Assembly (NCBI GenBank): GCA_951799405.1
Contig: OX637339.1
Span: forward strand, 8,432,001 to 8,496,000
From: Agapetus fuscipes
Taxonomy: Eukaryota > Arthropoda > Insecta > Trichoptera > Glossosomatidae
DNA: 64,000 nucleotides
Reading direction: 5' to 3'
Part shown: one piece after another, positions 43,686 to 55,683 of the stretch
Numbering within the stretch: position 1 is the first letter of the stretch
How the letters are laid out: every line of letters starts with the position of its first letter
Notes under the pieces: model-generated
What the model saw: the letters and a program-made list of their open reading frames with translations, nothing else
What the model was told of the DNA's origin: nothing
Database searches by the model: none
Position numbers and translations under genes: made by a program

Positions 43686-44654
43686 CTTTGCGTACCTGTA
43701 AACGATTGAAAACGTTGAACAAAAAAGAAGAACAAGTTTTTCTTTACTCAATGTAACAATGTTTACTTTAACTATTTTTTACGTAGAAAAATCACGTTTT
43801 TTTTTTAATGAAGAGGAATGCAATTCTCCAATCTATTTTGCCTGGCCAGTTGTCTTCATGCGAAAGCGGAAGCTTGTGTGCATGCAATGACAGCTGTTGA
43901 ACCATGGTAGAAGTTATTGAAGTTAGAACAAGGCCGGGCTCAAACCAGCGTTAGTTTCAATAATGCAAATTCGAGTGCCAACACTTTGTCTTCTCGACCG
44001 ACGACCATCCAAGCGACTAAATACTTTTGAGTTTTACCCGTAAACCATTAAAAATACAATCATTTAAAAGGCTAGATACATGTCCACTCAATCTTTTAAA
44101 AATCATCTCACACAATCAGACACCATCTAAAGTTGAGCAGACACCGTGTTGTGGGCATTTAAATTCGGTAGCTTTCAATAAATACCACTCACAAAAGCTC
44201 CGAGTCACGGGCGCGTCCGAAGCGCATTTAAAATTCCATGAAAACGGTAGATTTAAAAGGGAATCCATTGCCATGATCAATCTCCACTTATGCCCCTCTG
44301 ACAAGAGATCCTCCCACCTTCAATAGAGAGAATAAAATAAGTCGACAAAAGCGCGCCGCGGGACGTTTTTTCGACAAAAGCGCGCTACAATAATACCTAC
44401 AGACATTAGCTCGACATTCAACACTTTTGCGTGAAATACACATGTTCAGATTTTTTTTCTCGATGTGGCGTGAAAACTAATTTGTGTTTTTGGTATCATC
44501 GTGTTGATTATTTTGTTTTGGTAAATTTTCGACTTCGCAGGGAAATAATAAAAACGCATGTATTTCTATAAATTTATCTTTTAAATTATTTTCTTGTTAC
44601 GAGATGGGCTTCCGTATATATAAAGACTTATATCTACTGAAAAAGAGAACAAAG
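43686..44654. other. Unassigned stretch with a paired direct repeat
   Basis: A 99-codon plus-strand frame at 44027-44326 lacks family resemblance. TCGACAAAAGCGCGC occurs twice, at 44342-44356 and 44371-44385. Confidence 0.35.
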
Positions 44655-44775
44655 TGATTAATGTTGAAGACATGGAAGAAGTGCGCAAGGACAAAATAAA
44701 GTGGTGACAAATCTGCGGAGGTACCTACTGGCCACATCTAGTGAAATGTCGGATAGATACAAGTACAAGTGTGAG
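44655..44775 (+). mobile_element. RTE-1 3' end fragment
   Basis: KVINVEDMEEVRKDKIKW, stop, QICGG and a GGCCACATCTAGTG end match the last 40 codons and stop region of RTE-1 (6165-8441). The tail is ACAAGT repeats. Confidence 0.7.
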
Positions 44776-44817
44776 CATTCATTTTTTGTGGGTACCTACC
44801 TACTTCTGACTTTTTTG

Positions 44818-45010
44818 GGCCAGTCCGTGGTTTAATGGTTAACGCTTCGGACTAGTAATTGAACGGTAGTAGGCTCGATTACTGACGGAACATAAAACAA
44901 ATCGAATTTAATTTTCGCTTATTTGAAAATTGATCTGCCTTTACCAATGACCAGCCATCAAAAGGCCATCCAGCCGTGCAACAAAAGGGTATTACTAGAG
45001 AAATGACACC
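44818..45010 (+). repeat. SINE-1 copy
   Basis: GGGCCAGTCCGTGGTTTAAT, GGTTAACGCTTCGGACTAGT, AGGCTCGATTAC (B-box), then the body and GGCCATCCAGCCGTGCAAC. The tail is lost. Confidence 0.6.
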
Positions 45011-45587
45011 TTATATAACGATCACCTACATCGCAACGGGCTCTTAAGGTGAGATTTACACGAATACTCACAATAAACTTCATTATCATTAAAACTCTTT
45101 TGTTTTCTTAAAATTCTCTCCTCACTCGCAAGAATTTAAAAAGTTCCACACGCTAATGCTACCAATTCAAAAACAACACGGCAATGAATTGCTCACTCAA
45201 CATCAAACATGTTTTTGCATTCCACTCGTATTCAACAAGATCACTTTTGAATGCTATCCATGAATAAACGCGCACGAATGTTGAATGCTGAATGTCGAGG
45301 GATTGTTTAAAAGGGACATGAGATTCATATAAATAATTTATAGTATTTAGTTAAAACTTTTAGGCACCGACAATGGGAGTTTATACAATAATGTGTTGAT
45401 ATAATGAAAAAGTCAAATGACTCGACGCATTCCTCTGCTCCGCTATAAGACAGATGAAACTGAGGCTTTGTTGGAGATTTTAAACAATAAATTACATCAG
45501 AACCTCTTTCTGTCTTGATATAAATCTATAAATAGAATGGCTTTGTATCGAGGTATTTATTAAAATATTTTTATGTTTACCCAGAAA

Positions 45588-45660
45588 TATATTACAAGCA
45601 ATGGTTTTCATTCACTGTCAATGTCACCTTTGTTTCAGGAAAAGTAGACATGAGTTTTTT
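45588..45660 (+). repeat. RTE-2 tail fragment left of a foldback
   Basis: CAAGCAATGGTTTTCATTCA and CTGTCAATGTCACCTTTG; nearly repeated at 45995-46060 on the other side of the foldback. Confidence 0.5.
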
Positions 45661-45667
45661 TTAAAGA

Positions 45668-45886
45668 TTTAATAATTAAAAAACTTTTTTAATTAAAAAA
45701 ACACATAGTTCCACTATCTCTTCCCAAAATGTATTTGTTCTAACCCTTGTATTTTAATTTTTTAAAAACTTCAGTTAGCCTCTGATGATGAACCGAGCAG
45801 GTTCGACAGCGCTTAGGCATTATAACTCATATGTGAAAATAAAAACTATGTGTTTTTTTAAATAAAAAAGTTTTTTAATTATTAAA
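45668..45886. mobile_element. Foldback element: 43-bp inverted arms
   Basis: Left arm 45668-45710 and right arm 45844-45886 match with one mismatch. The interior holds TTAGCCTCTGATGATGAACC, GGTTCGACAGCGCTTAGGC and GTGAAAATAAAAAC. The right side is followed by AATGAATTTTCACTCGGTGA. Confidence 0.7.
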
Positions 45887-45984
45887 TTAAAAATGAATTT
45901 TCACTCGGTGAATGTGCAAACATTAGATTTTTTTTTAAAGAGTTGGATTGGAGAAAAAGTATACTTTTACACATTATTTTGTCT

Positions 45985-46112
45985 TAACCTAACATATTTC
46001 AAGCAATGGTTCTCCTTCACTGTCAATGTCACCCCTGTTTTAGGAAAAGTTCTCATCAGCTGTAGGGTTTATGCTCATTTTAGGTTGGATTTTATTTTAC
46101 ACATTTAATACA
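45985..46112 (+). repeat. RTE-2 tail fragment right of a foldback
   Basis: CAAGCAATGGTTCTCCTTCA, CAATGTCACCCCTGTTTTAG and TGTAGGGTTTATGCTCATTT. Confidence 0.55.
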
Positions 46113-46154
46113 CTAATTTTAAGAACGGTAAACTTGGAATCAACGTCATCTAAA

Positions 46155-46430
46155 AAATTGGTTAACTTTTTCCAATGCCACCCCGATTTCAGGGAAAGGC
46201 GGCAGGAGTCGCAAAGCTTATGTTCATGAGAGGTTTGATTTATTTTGTACGTATACGTGCAGCAAGTGTAATCGCGAACTAAAATGTGAATGCTTGTGAG
46301 CATGCATTAAATATGAGTCTCAGATGTCAATATACCTATCTTGGCAACGTAGATTATAGAATAGGGCATGCATTAAATATGAGTCTTACACGTCAATATA
46401 TCTTGGCAACTTAGATTATAGGACTTACAA
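46155..46430 (+). repeat. RTE-2 tail with duplicated 3' end
   Basis: AATGCCACCCCGATTTCAGG to TTGGCAACGTAGATTATA at 46359. The last 60 bases (GCATGCATTAAATATGAGTC on) then repeat at 46364-46421. Confidence 0.65.
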
Positions 46431-47916
46431 ATTTATTAAATCAGTTATTTTTCATGGCAAGTAAGTATTTGAAATTATATTGGTTGATTTAAGTAAAGTA
46501 CTTAATGCCAAAATAATATTTTTTATAAAGATACTGCACTTGGATTCTTTACCTACCTACTTGTTTTTTTTTGCGAGCAAACGTCACACCTTTATGAAAC
46601 TACCGGTCTTAGAAACCAAAAATAAAATACTTTTTTGCTTTTCCCTATGAACCACCATGATATTTTCCATGCCAATTTGTGTGCTGAGTTCATTCGACTA
46701 CTGTAGTATCTACTGTTACCTTTTTTGTATCAACCATTCGATAGTAACAAAATATGACGTTGGTTTGACGCAAGTAAATGAGTCATGCTTGCAGGTACAA
46801 AAAACATTAAAGCTAACTTCGATTTCCTCTGAATAACAATATTATTGGCATATTGTTGTGTAGAAAAGTGTGAGTCATTCGTACGAAATGTAACAATAAA
46901 ACCAGTCGAGAAATATTATTGTGACTGTTTTGTTTCAATGTACAAATTGTTTTACGATCTTCAAAAAGACATCAATAATTTGCAACATTTGTCTTGTATT
47001 TTGTGTAACCTAATATTAAAAACGGAACGTGGAAATAAAGGTACATTATTTTTATTTATATGTAGTGTAAATTTATATGTAGCAATGTAGGAGAGGCATG
47101 GGTTAAAATGAGAAATGATCAACCTACTTGAAAACTTTGAAATGTAGTGCTATGAATGAATATGTTAAAAATGAATGAAAACTGAAAACGGATGTGAAAG
47201 CAAATGAATTAAAAATTGTAGTGAAATCGATGGATTTAGGTGTTAGGTGTTAGGATTTAGATGTTTAGTAAATATTACGCAAGGGACAAAGGATGATGAC
47301 TTGATCAAATTAGTGAAATTATGAGACTGTGAGAAAATTTAAAAAAGTCAAAACGGAATTTTTTCAAATGAAGAAGAGAAAGAAAAAACCTAAAATAGCA
47401 TTGACATCCAGAAATTGTAAAAATGCATCTACGCGAGACTTTTATCTAATAAAAATACTTAAATGATTAAGACCGTAGGTATTCACGATTTAAATCCTTT
47501 TATAATTCCATTTTTCATCCATATATTTTTCAAATAACGTTCAAATGATTATGGATATTTCATGTCATTCTTTCTCACAATCATACACCATTAAGATAAA
47601 AAAAAAATCAATTGATTTTTCAAGACACCAAAAAACAAATTGTGTTCGTATATTGTTTTCTCACGGACCCTGCGACGGTCTCTCCTAATACCAGGATCGC
47701 AGAAGGGGTGTGGCGGCTATCGACAAGGAGGTCGTTATGGGTGTTTGATATGCGTTATTATGTAACTGGGGGTAAACACTGAACAACGGATAGAAGACCT
47801 CCTCGAATAGCTGAGCGCCTGGTAGACCAAACTTATAATTATAATATTGCTTTGAGAAATTTCTAGAATTCTGATGAAATTCTGTCATATTTTTTTATTT
47901 CTATCCATTTACAATT
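46431..47916. other. Unassigned, AT-rich
   Basis: An 81-codon plus-strand frame at 46845-47090 is cysteine-rich but unrecognised. A GC-richer part, 47660-47830, is also unassigned. Confidence 0.35.
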
Positions 47917-48410
47917 CGCAATCTAAGTTTCAAAGATATATTAAAAGAAAAGATTTACAAGCAGAAAGGTTATACTTAGCGCTTTCACGGACTCCATATG
48001 TACTTAATTACAAAATAAAAAAAACCCAAATCTCAAATTCTATAGGGGCCGTTCATAAAGTACGTCATCGATTTTGGCCGATTTTCGACCCCCCCCCCTC
48101 TTACAATCATCCTATAGTCATTATCTAATGACCCCCCCCTCCCCCTCTTTCTGTAATAATGGATGTGCTTAATAATTAATAATGTTATATTACTTGCATT
48201 ATATTTTGTATATTTTGTAGAAATTGGTATTTACAAGAACGACGTCACTTTTGTTACTCGTACATCATTTGCCATCATCCGCAGACCAGACTCCCCCCCC
48301 CCTTAATGCAAATGACGTAATATATGGACAGCCCCATAGGTACACCCTACAACTTTTGCCATCCCTCCCTGAAGCAGGGTGACATTGGGAAAGTGAACAA
48401 TCTTCAACAA
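47917..48410 (-). repeat. RTE-2 tail split by a MITE
   Basis: 3' part from CAATCTAAGTTTCAAAGATA to AAACCCAAATCTCAAAT, MITE at 48041-48339, 5' part ACACCCTACAACTTTTGCCA to AAAGTGAACAATC. Confidence 0.65.
48041..48339. mobile_element. MITE with GGGGC..GT.CATA ends
   Basis: Left end TATAGGGGCCGTTCATAAAG, right end reads inward CTATGGGGCTGTCCATATAT; both lead into TACGTCA. C and G runs (48091-48099, 48296-48302) flank an AT-rich middle. Non-coding; superfamily not assigned. Confidence 0.65.
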
Positions 48411-48454
48411 AAAAAACTTAAATGTTACTTAAATTGATGGTTCAGAAATCAAGA

Positions 48455-48665
48455 AAAAATGTTGGATGAATGACGGGCAAAAAGAATGTACACAGGGAAT
48501 GCACAAGGAAGCGTGTAAGAAGAGAATGAGGAATGTCAGTGAGATGAAATCAGTGTGCAATGAAATAACAAATTGAAGTCACCTCTGCGGAGGTTCTGGC
48601 CGACCTTTAGAAGTGCAAGTAAAAGTACCCACAAGTGCAAGTACCTACAAACAAATACAACAATA
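48455..48665 (+). mobile_element. RTE-1 3' end fragment
   Basis: ARKRVRREN-like coding scraps, CACCTCTGCGGAGGTTCTGG and a tail of CAAGT-type repeats (48615-48660). Strongly decayed. Confidence 0.55.
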
Positions 48666-49027
48666 AAATTAATACCCAAATTTCACACTTTTTTCATTGG
48701 TAGGCATTCCAGCATTTATCATATTGTAATACTCGTGCGGTTGGTGGATGGATGTGTAAAAAACCACAACGCAACGGCACGGGTATTGGGTTCGTAACCG
48801 GCCCGCGCCTTGCGGTCATAATTAGGCGTAGTAAACATTACATGGCGAAGACAGAGTGCTGGGAAATATGGATATGGGGCGGCAGACCGCGTGCCAGGTC
48901 CATGGGAGATCAACCAATGATGGATAAACGCAGAGACTTAAATAAAATTCTAAAAGCAATATTATGCTTATATGTACGAACATGCTGTAGTGAAGAGAGA
49001 TCCTAGAAAAGTACAAAAATGGTAATG

Positions 49028-49620
49028 GAATATCCGGTCGATAGTTCTGTTGGTAGAACGCTTGCGTTCAATGCTAGAAAACTAGGGTTCGATGGATCGA
49101 ACTTCAATCCCTTACAAAGATTTCAGAAACAATTGCTCGTTTCGGTTTTTTTTCGGCCCCAGAATTAAATGAACGCAACGCTATTAGATATACATATATA
49201 CAGAGGAAGTGTGAAAGGAAGAACAGGTAAGGGTCGATCGGGAAAAGAATGGAGGGATCAGATTGAGGAGGTTGTGAAAGAATGGGATGTACAAAGTGAG
49301 TGTAAATGAAGAAACTGGATGAAAAAGGTGATGGATATGGATGAATTGAAAGCGGTATGTAAGGATAGGAAGGAATGGAGGCAGCTCGGCATAGGCTCTG
49401 GCTACCCCTAGCGAAATGGCGACAGATTTTCAGTTACAGTTACAGCTTCCCTCAGTCTTCACAAAATAAAAAGGTTCATCAGCCACCTCGGAAACTGAAA
49501 ACCCCCACTTCAAGAATGTTATTGGCTGATACTCTAACCTATGAAACTAATGAACTTATATGCGAACTCTTCGAAGACGACGCAATAAGGAGTTGGACTT
49601 AATGTGCAGCTTAGTTACGT
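49028..49620 (+). repeat. SINE-2 copy split by an RTE-1 fragment
   Basis: Head at 49032-49150 (GGTCGATAGTTCTGTTGGTA, ACTAGGGTTCGATGG, TTGCTCGTTTCGG). RTE-1 3' fragment at 49190-49453. Body and end resume at 49460 (TTCACAAAATAAAAAGGTTC, CAGCCACCTCGG) to ATGTGCAGCTTAGTTACG. Confidence 0.6.
49190..49453 (+). mobile_element. RTE-1 3' end fragment inserted in SINE-2
   Basis: RGSVKGRTGKGRSGKEWRD, then EEVVKEWDV, MDELKAVCKDRKEWRQLG and GGCTACCCCTAGCGAAATGG match the RTE-1 C-terminus and stop region. The tail is CAGTTACAGTTACAG. SINE-2 sequence resumes after it. Confidence 0.75.
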
Positions 49621-49794
49621 TAGTTGTGCAGTACACTTTTTGATCCAATATCTACAGCAACAAAAACACATTCACAGATAAATTCAATGCTTTTTCATGA
49701 AAAAAAAACATCGATAATTTTGTCAAGATTTGTCATCAAGACAAGAATCTTCAACAACTTTAAACTGTCATGCTTTATTTTTTTGTCATATTAG

Positions 49795-49885
49795 ACTTGA
49801 TTGACTTATGCGTCTGCATGTAGGTATGCATTTAATATAAATCTAAAATATGAATATATCCTTACAACTTGGATTAAAGATAGAT
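49795..49885 (+). repeat. RTE-2 tail, 3' end
   Basis: GTAGGTATGCATTTAATATA and ATCCTTACAACTTGGATTAA. Confidence 0.45.
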
Positions 49886-50204
49886 ATTAACAAAGTTGTT
49901 CATAGATCGTTAAGTTTACGGTATGCCCAAATATATATTTTTTTTTATCAGACTCATGCCACTGGTTGCGCACAGCTTGCAGATACCGTTTACGCGTCAA
50001 ACTTAAAAAGGGTTCATTATTTTTAACCTCCATAAAAATACATTTGTTTCCCATGGTTATCCATGGATCTTTCTGGAATGCAAGGGAATTCCTTTCACAG
50101 ACGGATAAACAAAAATCCATATTTTTCATCATTATCTGTTCAGTCCATATTTTACATCAAGGGACTGTTATTTTTATAAACTAACATGTTATTTACTATT
50201 TGTA

Positions 50205-50440
50205 TTTTGTCTTATAGGTCGATATGAGGCTGACCGCCCATTTTGTAAAAAATGGTTGACATTTTTTCAATGTCAACTCTGCTATCGAGAAAGTTGGTGT
50301 GAGTTACAGGATTTATGTTCATTTCATGTTTGGGTCTTATGCTGTTGGTAAACGCGAACTTACACGTGTTTATTTGTTTTAGCGTGCATTTAATATGAAA
50401 CTTAAATGCTCACATATCTTGGTAACTGGAATTTAATGTA
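50205..50440 (+). repeat. RTE-2 tail, solo
   Basis: TTGTCTTATAGGTCGATATG, CGCGAACTTACACGTGTTTA and TATCTTGGTAACTGGAAT. Confidence 0.65.
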
Positions 50441-50721
50441 AGTTATGACAGTGTGTCTAATCTTATGTAACTTCAAAGCATACAAATATTTTTAAACTTT
50501 CCCATCATGATTATAAACTATGCAAATATCATCTCCATTCTTTGAACGTTAAAATTTTATGATCCATTTTATTACAGCACAAAATTGGCACACGTATGCC
50601 TCGTATCCTTAGCAACCAATAAAAATATATTAGATAGCATTTATTCAAGCAACCCAATCGTGTGACAGTAGAAGATTTTAACGTTTTGAAATCGGCAGAA
50701 CGCATTAAATCATCCTTATTA

Positions 50722-50880
50722 TTTTATTACCTCTGTTTCAGGGAAGGTCGACAAAAGGTGCAGGGCTTATGTAAATTTAAAGTTTGGTTTTAATTTGTAA
50801 ATAAACATTCAGCGTTTGTAGGCGCGAACTTACACGTGTCTGTTTGTGGGCATGCATTTTATATGAGTTTTGAATATTGT
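50722..50880 (+). repeat. RTE-2 tail, 5'-truncated
   Basis: CTCTGTTTCAGGGAAGGTCG to GTTTGTGGGCATGCATTTTA. Confidence 0.65.
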
Positions 50881-53114
50881 ATTCTAGAAAAATGTGACAG
50901 GATCCATATTTTTCTCAGGCCATGTATCAGGAGCCCATACAATCACAGCGGTAATCAGACTAAATATTGTAGGTATTCAATGTGATTCATTCCATTTTCA
51001 AACGCTTCCCACCGTGGCGGTGCGCGGTGCGGGATGCGCAGTGTAGGAGGGAGGGGGGACGCTCGGATAAGTGGATTGGTTTCCATGTCGAGATTATGTT
51101 CTCCTGATCTCTGGGAACCGTGCGCTAGCCCGGGGGCAGGCTGAGCTGGGCGCTCTCTGCCGACAAAGTACGTCAGATCTACCTCCTCGTATCTCATGAC
51201 TCCCTTGATGAACGTCCAACATTGCGAAAGGGTTAAATGGGAAGCTATCATTGTAAACATTCCCAAGAGATCGATCTAAATAAAATAAAATATTTGATAG
51301 CTTTTTTAATTGAATTGGTGGTTTGATGCTTAGAAATTGATCTTATTGCACTAAAGAAATGTTATTTAAACTCTGTCCAAAGAATCAGTTTACCACAACT
51401 TTTGAAGTAATTAATTTATTAAATCACGGTAAATATTTTTTTTTTGTACTGAAAAGGTAACACTGAATAAGGAGTTCAAATGATGATAACTATGATTTTT
51501 ACAACCTTGTAATTTTTTTTTTATTTTTCTTTCTTATTTCTAAAAAAAATATATATGGGTAAAAATATATTTCTTTTTCATTCTCAGCAACTATTTTAAA
51601 TTTAAAATAACGAAGAGAAGTAAGCATTTAACAATAACCAAAAGCGTTCTTTTATCTAGAATTTTTAAATTTAAAGAAATTAATGTATAAGCTTAGATTT
51701 TTAATTAACCACGTTGTATTAGGAGTAGAGGAGATAGCAGGAGGTAGCGACAAACTCATTCTATGCAACATCATATCACACGTCGCGCGCACCGCACGAG
51801 CCCACGCGTTCCATGGGAAAACGTCTCCCATACAAAAATAACCTGAAGTTACAATCAAATACCCACTAACTACCTCTGCGAGCCTAATACTAAAAGCCAA
51901 AAACCTACCATGAAAAATTTACTTTTTGTAGATTTTTTTTCCACTCCCTTACTCATTACAAAATGTCTAACGATATCACAATGCCATATAGCTCGTTGCG
52001 TAATGATCATTACGCGACAACTTACCCATGTTAAACATAAAATTGAAAAACATTATCAAGAAAATTAATAATAAAGTGGTAATATTGTTTTTTCATACTT
52101 TCTCAAAAACTTTTCACATTGTAAAAATCGGCTTGTTGTGAGACTAAAATATATGAAATTTTGTAAATAAAAAGAAAGAAAAAACGTAATATTTCACATA
52201 AAAAACGGAAAAAACGTGTTTTTTTATATTTCTTGAAGTGACATTTTATATTTTATTTTTAACGTGTCTAATTCAGATATATATTAAGTTAAAACGCCTG
52301 ATTTTTTTCATTGCTGTCACTCTTTTACTGAGACCATAAAGTTTAATAAACAAAAACTACAGGATTAGGGTAAGTAGCGGCTCTTTAATTTATTAATATG
52401 GTAAAAGAACATCAACGCACGGACAAGACAAAAAAAACCCCCACGCGTTCTTTCACGTCTACTTACGTGCATACAAAATGCCGAGTTCCTCTATTTATTT
52501 TGAACTCTTTTATTTTCTTTTGAGTGCACATGCGCAGGAGGGCGGCGCTACTGGATTACGCGGGGGCCAATCAAAACCCAGCATGGCATTGCACGAGGAA
52601 TAAAAAACAAGAAGGCAAAAGAACGAGCCAGTTTCCAAGCGTGGGCGAGTTGTATTCGATTCTTTGCTACTGGGTATGCTTGGTTACAGGTACCATGTAT
52701 ATATACATACTGTTATGTTTTCACGCGAGTTCTATTTATTTCAGATTCAGCTCGGATACAGAGACACTACACTTGCACAATACAACGGTCGATTGATTTC
52801 TGAAGCTACAGAGAGTTTTGATCATATTGTTTACAAAGAGTTATTAAAACAAACCTCACATTACTTAAACATTATTTCTCAAAAAAAAATGTAAATCCTT
52901 TCAAGAAATAGAAAAGCTGTATTTAGATTCGGTCCATTTACGAAAGCCCGGTATTTTCAAGTTAAGTTAACTTTTATTCAAAATACTTCAGTTCGAGTGA
53001 ACTAAAACCGAGAATTCCCGAAATGATAAGCCCCGCCTCAAAATCTAAAAAATGATTACAGTGTCATTAAAAAGTTTTAAAACTGGCCATAAAAATCAAA
53101 TGTCTTACGACATA
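50881..53114. other. Unassigned, mixed composition
   Basis: GC-rich patches at 51000-51190, 51720-51830 and 52515-52680 lie in AT-rich DNA. The last contains GCCAATCA (CCAAT-box core). Short open frames at each patch show no known family. Confidence 0.35.
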
Positions 53115-53243
53115 AAACCCAATCTCAAATGAACATACAACTCTTGCCGACCTTTCCCGAACCAGGGGTGACATCGGCAAAATAAACCATTTTTTACAGA
53201 ATGGTTAATCAGCCTCATACCAACCTATTAGTCAAAAAACATG
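53115..53243 (-). repeat. RTE-2 tail, 5' half
   Basis: AACCCAATCTCAAATGAACA to CATACCAACCTATTAGTCAA, the usual 5' boundary. Confidence 0.65.
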
Positions 53244-53559
53244 AATAATTAATCACGTTATAAAACTAACAATATCTACATAAGTAAAGTAATACAATTA
53301 TAATGTAGGTACAAAATATCAATAAAAATCTAAAAGCCTTAGTTAGTAGTGTTTGATAAAAGTAAAGAAATTAGGTATATTTTAAAAGTAGAAATCTCAG
53401 GAATGAGCTACAAAGTTCTTAATTTTATATTATAGATGGCATTCAAAACCGGTAGCTACGGGCAAGTCTGGATTGGTCTAAATTTACATAAGATGGCTGT
53501 AACTCACCTGTGGCGTGCTGGAAGTAGCTATACATTAATATGTCTACTTATATACAGTA

Positions 53560-54015
53560 ACCGCGGCGTATCGCGGGAGCTGGTTGGTTGATTCGTTATA
53601 TACTATACAGCTATATATAAAACGGTAGCAATCCGTGGGCGGTATATATCAACCTATCCATAGACTTGTATAAACAGTAGCTTGAATAGAGATCAGTGGG
53701 CGGAGAAAAGGTTGATTATACATTGAAAAAAGCGTATTGCGGTAGCTGGTTGGTTGTTTATTTTTATATACCATGCAGCTTTATATAAAACGGTAGCAAC
53801 TCGTGGGGGGGCGGTAGAAATATCACGATGTTGATAATTGTATTTTATCAGCCCATCTATCTTTTATTTACAAACAGTTAGTATGTAGGTTCAAAAGAGA
53901 TCAGTGGGCCGAAAGAAGGTTGATATACATTGAATAGATATATCGTATTATGGTAGCTGCTTGGTTGATTTACTTTTTAAACATACATTCAAGTTTATAA
54001 AACATTCGTTTCAAA
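53560..54015. repeat. Satellite-like repeat, three units
   Basis: CGTATYRCGGTAGCTGGTTG begins at about 53567, 53731 and 53943. Other shared pieces are TATATAAAACGGTAGCAA and GAGATCAGTGGGC. Period 165-210 bases, units 70-85 percent alike by eye. Confidence 0.65.
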
Positions 54016-54317
54016 GTGGATAGTGGTAGCTAAAAGATTTATTTGTATTTTTTCAATACCAATCTTTAATTTTGATTGGTTATAGATATCAAATAGTGAG
54101 TTAATCAGGTTGATCAAAGTTAACCAATGTACATGTAAGTAGCAACTGAGTTGATTGTTTATATCGAAGTATGAACTTCAAAATATAAACCAATATACCT
54201 AATGCAAAGAAAAATTGAAAAAAAAATCATTTTCATTTCGTCACACAGTTTTAATAGCTTTAACTTTAAGTTTGCTATTTACGATCCATTGTTTTTACAA
54301 TATGATTTATTTGCATG

Positions 54318-54430
54318 CGGTGTTATTCAGACACAGCAAATCCACGGCTCAGCCGCCACCTAAGGTGAATTTTTCCGTACAGAAAAAACGATGATCCACG
54401 GATCAGCTATAGATCAAATTTGTTGTGAAT
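54318..54430. repeat. Repeat M, copy 2
   Basis: CTCAGCCGCCACCTAAGGTG, AACGATGATCCACGGATCAG and GATCAAATTTGTTGTGAATA. Confidence 0.5.
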
Positions 54431-54516
54431 ACCATGATAGTGTTTATTAAAAGACTTTATTAACAGGCACTTATATCAAAGATTTATGTAAGACCACCTA
54501 GGGTTAGTGATCATTA

Positions 54517-54572
54517 AATTGTTCCTTGACTGATAGGGGAATGAGCCTGACTCCCATACTTGGTTCATGTAT
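54517..54572 (+). repeat. RTE-2 tail, 5' end only
   Basis: ATTGTTCCTTGACTGATAGG then GAGCCTGACTCCCATACTTG. Shows the 5' boundary. Confidence 0.5.
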
Positions 54573-54658
54573 GTTTATTTTTAATAAACAAATACATTGA
54601 AAAATAAAAATTTAATATTTTTCAGGGTTTGGTGGTTTACACAGTGAAAGTCCATTGT

Positions 54659-54884
54659 ATAATCAATCAAATAAATATACTGTTTTAATTCACTTTTTTA
54701 TTATTTTATTTTAAATATGTCTCTTCTTCTTAATGTGAAGGGAGATGAAGAAGAAGAGAATTTAATTTTGATTTGTCATTGTCATTGTCCTGAGGATGCC
54801 TTTTTTTGGCGAAAACTGTTTGACATATTTAAAATAAAATAATAAAAAAGTGAATTAAAACAGTATATTTATTTGATTGATTAT
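54659..54884. mobile_element. Foldback element: perfect 63-bp inverted arms, 100-bp loop
   Basis: Left arm 54659-54721, right arm 54822-54884, perfect. The loop has TCCTGAGGATGCC, T run, GGCGAAAACTG. The left flank contains CACAGTGAAAGTCCATTGT, the inverted form of the flank seen at the other foldbacks. Confidence 0.8.
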
Positions 54885-54904
54885 TAAAAATATAATGTTT
54901 ATGT

Positions 54905-55116
54905 TGTTCATTAATGCATGCCCACAAGCAGGAACATGTAAGTTCGCACTTACACATGCTGCATGTGTACGTACAAAATAAATCAAAACTCACATGAACA
55001 TAAACTCTGCAACTACTGCAGCCTTTCCCTGAAACCGGGGGGCATTGGCAAAAGTGAACCAAGTTTTTACAGCATAGGGGTATCGGCCCCATACCAGCCT
55101 ATTAGTCAAGGAACAA
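54905..55116 (-). repeat. RTE-2 tail, solo
   Basis: AATGCATGCCCACAAGCAGG, TGCATGTGTACGTACAAAAT, GCCTATTAGTCAAGGAACAA. Confidence 0.7.
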
Positions 55117-55234
55117 TATAATGCTAGATATTCAAATTAAAGCACATAATTCCGGCCGTTTAGGTTAACATTGTAAACGATCTTTTTGTATGGCCTGCTA
55201 TTAGAATTTTCTACGCTTGTTTTGCATGGAAATG

Positions 55235-55312
55235 TATAGCAATTACCCAATCAAACCCGGGACCTCTGCTTCGAAAGCGACGCTCGCAACTGGGCCGCAG
55301 ACGGGCATTTAG
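55235..55312 (-). repeat. SINE-3 head (tRNA-like)
   Basis: Minus strand GCGGCCCAGTTGCGAGCGTC and CCCGGGTTTGATTGGG match the 25.3-kb head. Confidence 0.5.
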
Positions 55313-55683
55313 GTGTTTACAACAATTTAGCAACAATTTCACATTCTTTCCACAAAAAAAATGTGAAAATTGTCTGCTGCATGAAACCCTTGGAAACAGG
55401 CGGATAGAATAATCAACAAGGTTACTGCGTTTATTATATTTTGTAAGGAATTTCGTTAAACGTACTTAGATCTTTTTTTTAATGTATTACTAAGTCAATT
55501 AGAGGTTGATCAGAAATGTTGGCGGATAGTGCCTTTTGAATCAAAAAAGGAAATTTTCAAAATATATTTCATAGCTTCATTTTTTGTATTGTTATCCTTT
55601 GTAGAAGAAAATCATTTTCAAAACAATATGCCTACTGATGAATCCTTATTTTATGCATTTATATAGCATGTGTATTTTCATAT

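Noticed and set aside
54785..54820. Functional hammerhead ribozyme
   Set aside because: CTGAGGA and GGCGAAA are present, but an extra base precedes stem II and no stem I or cleavage site is evident; kept only as a family motif.
54829..55092. 87-codon minus-strand frame
   Set aside because: Spans a foldback arm and an RTE-2 tail; not a gene.
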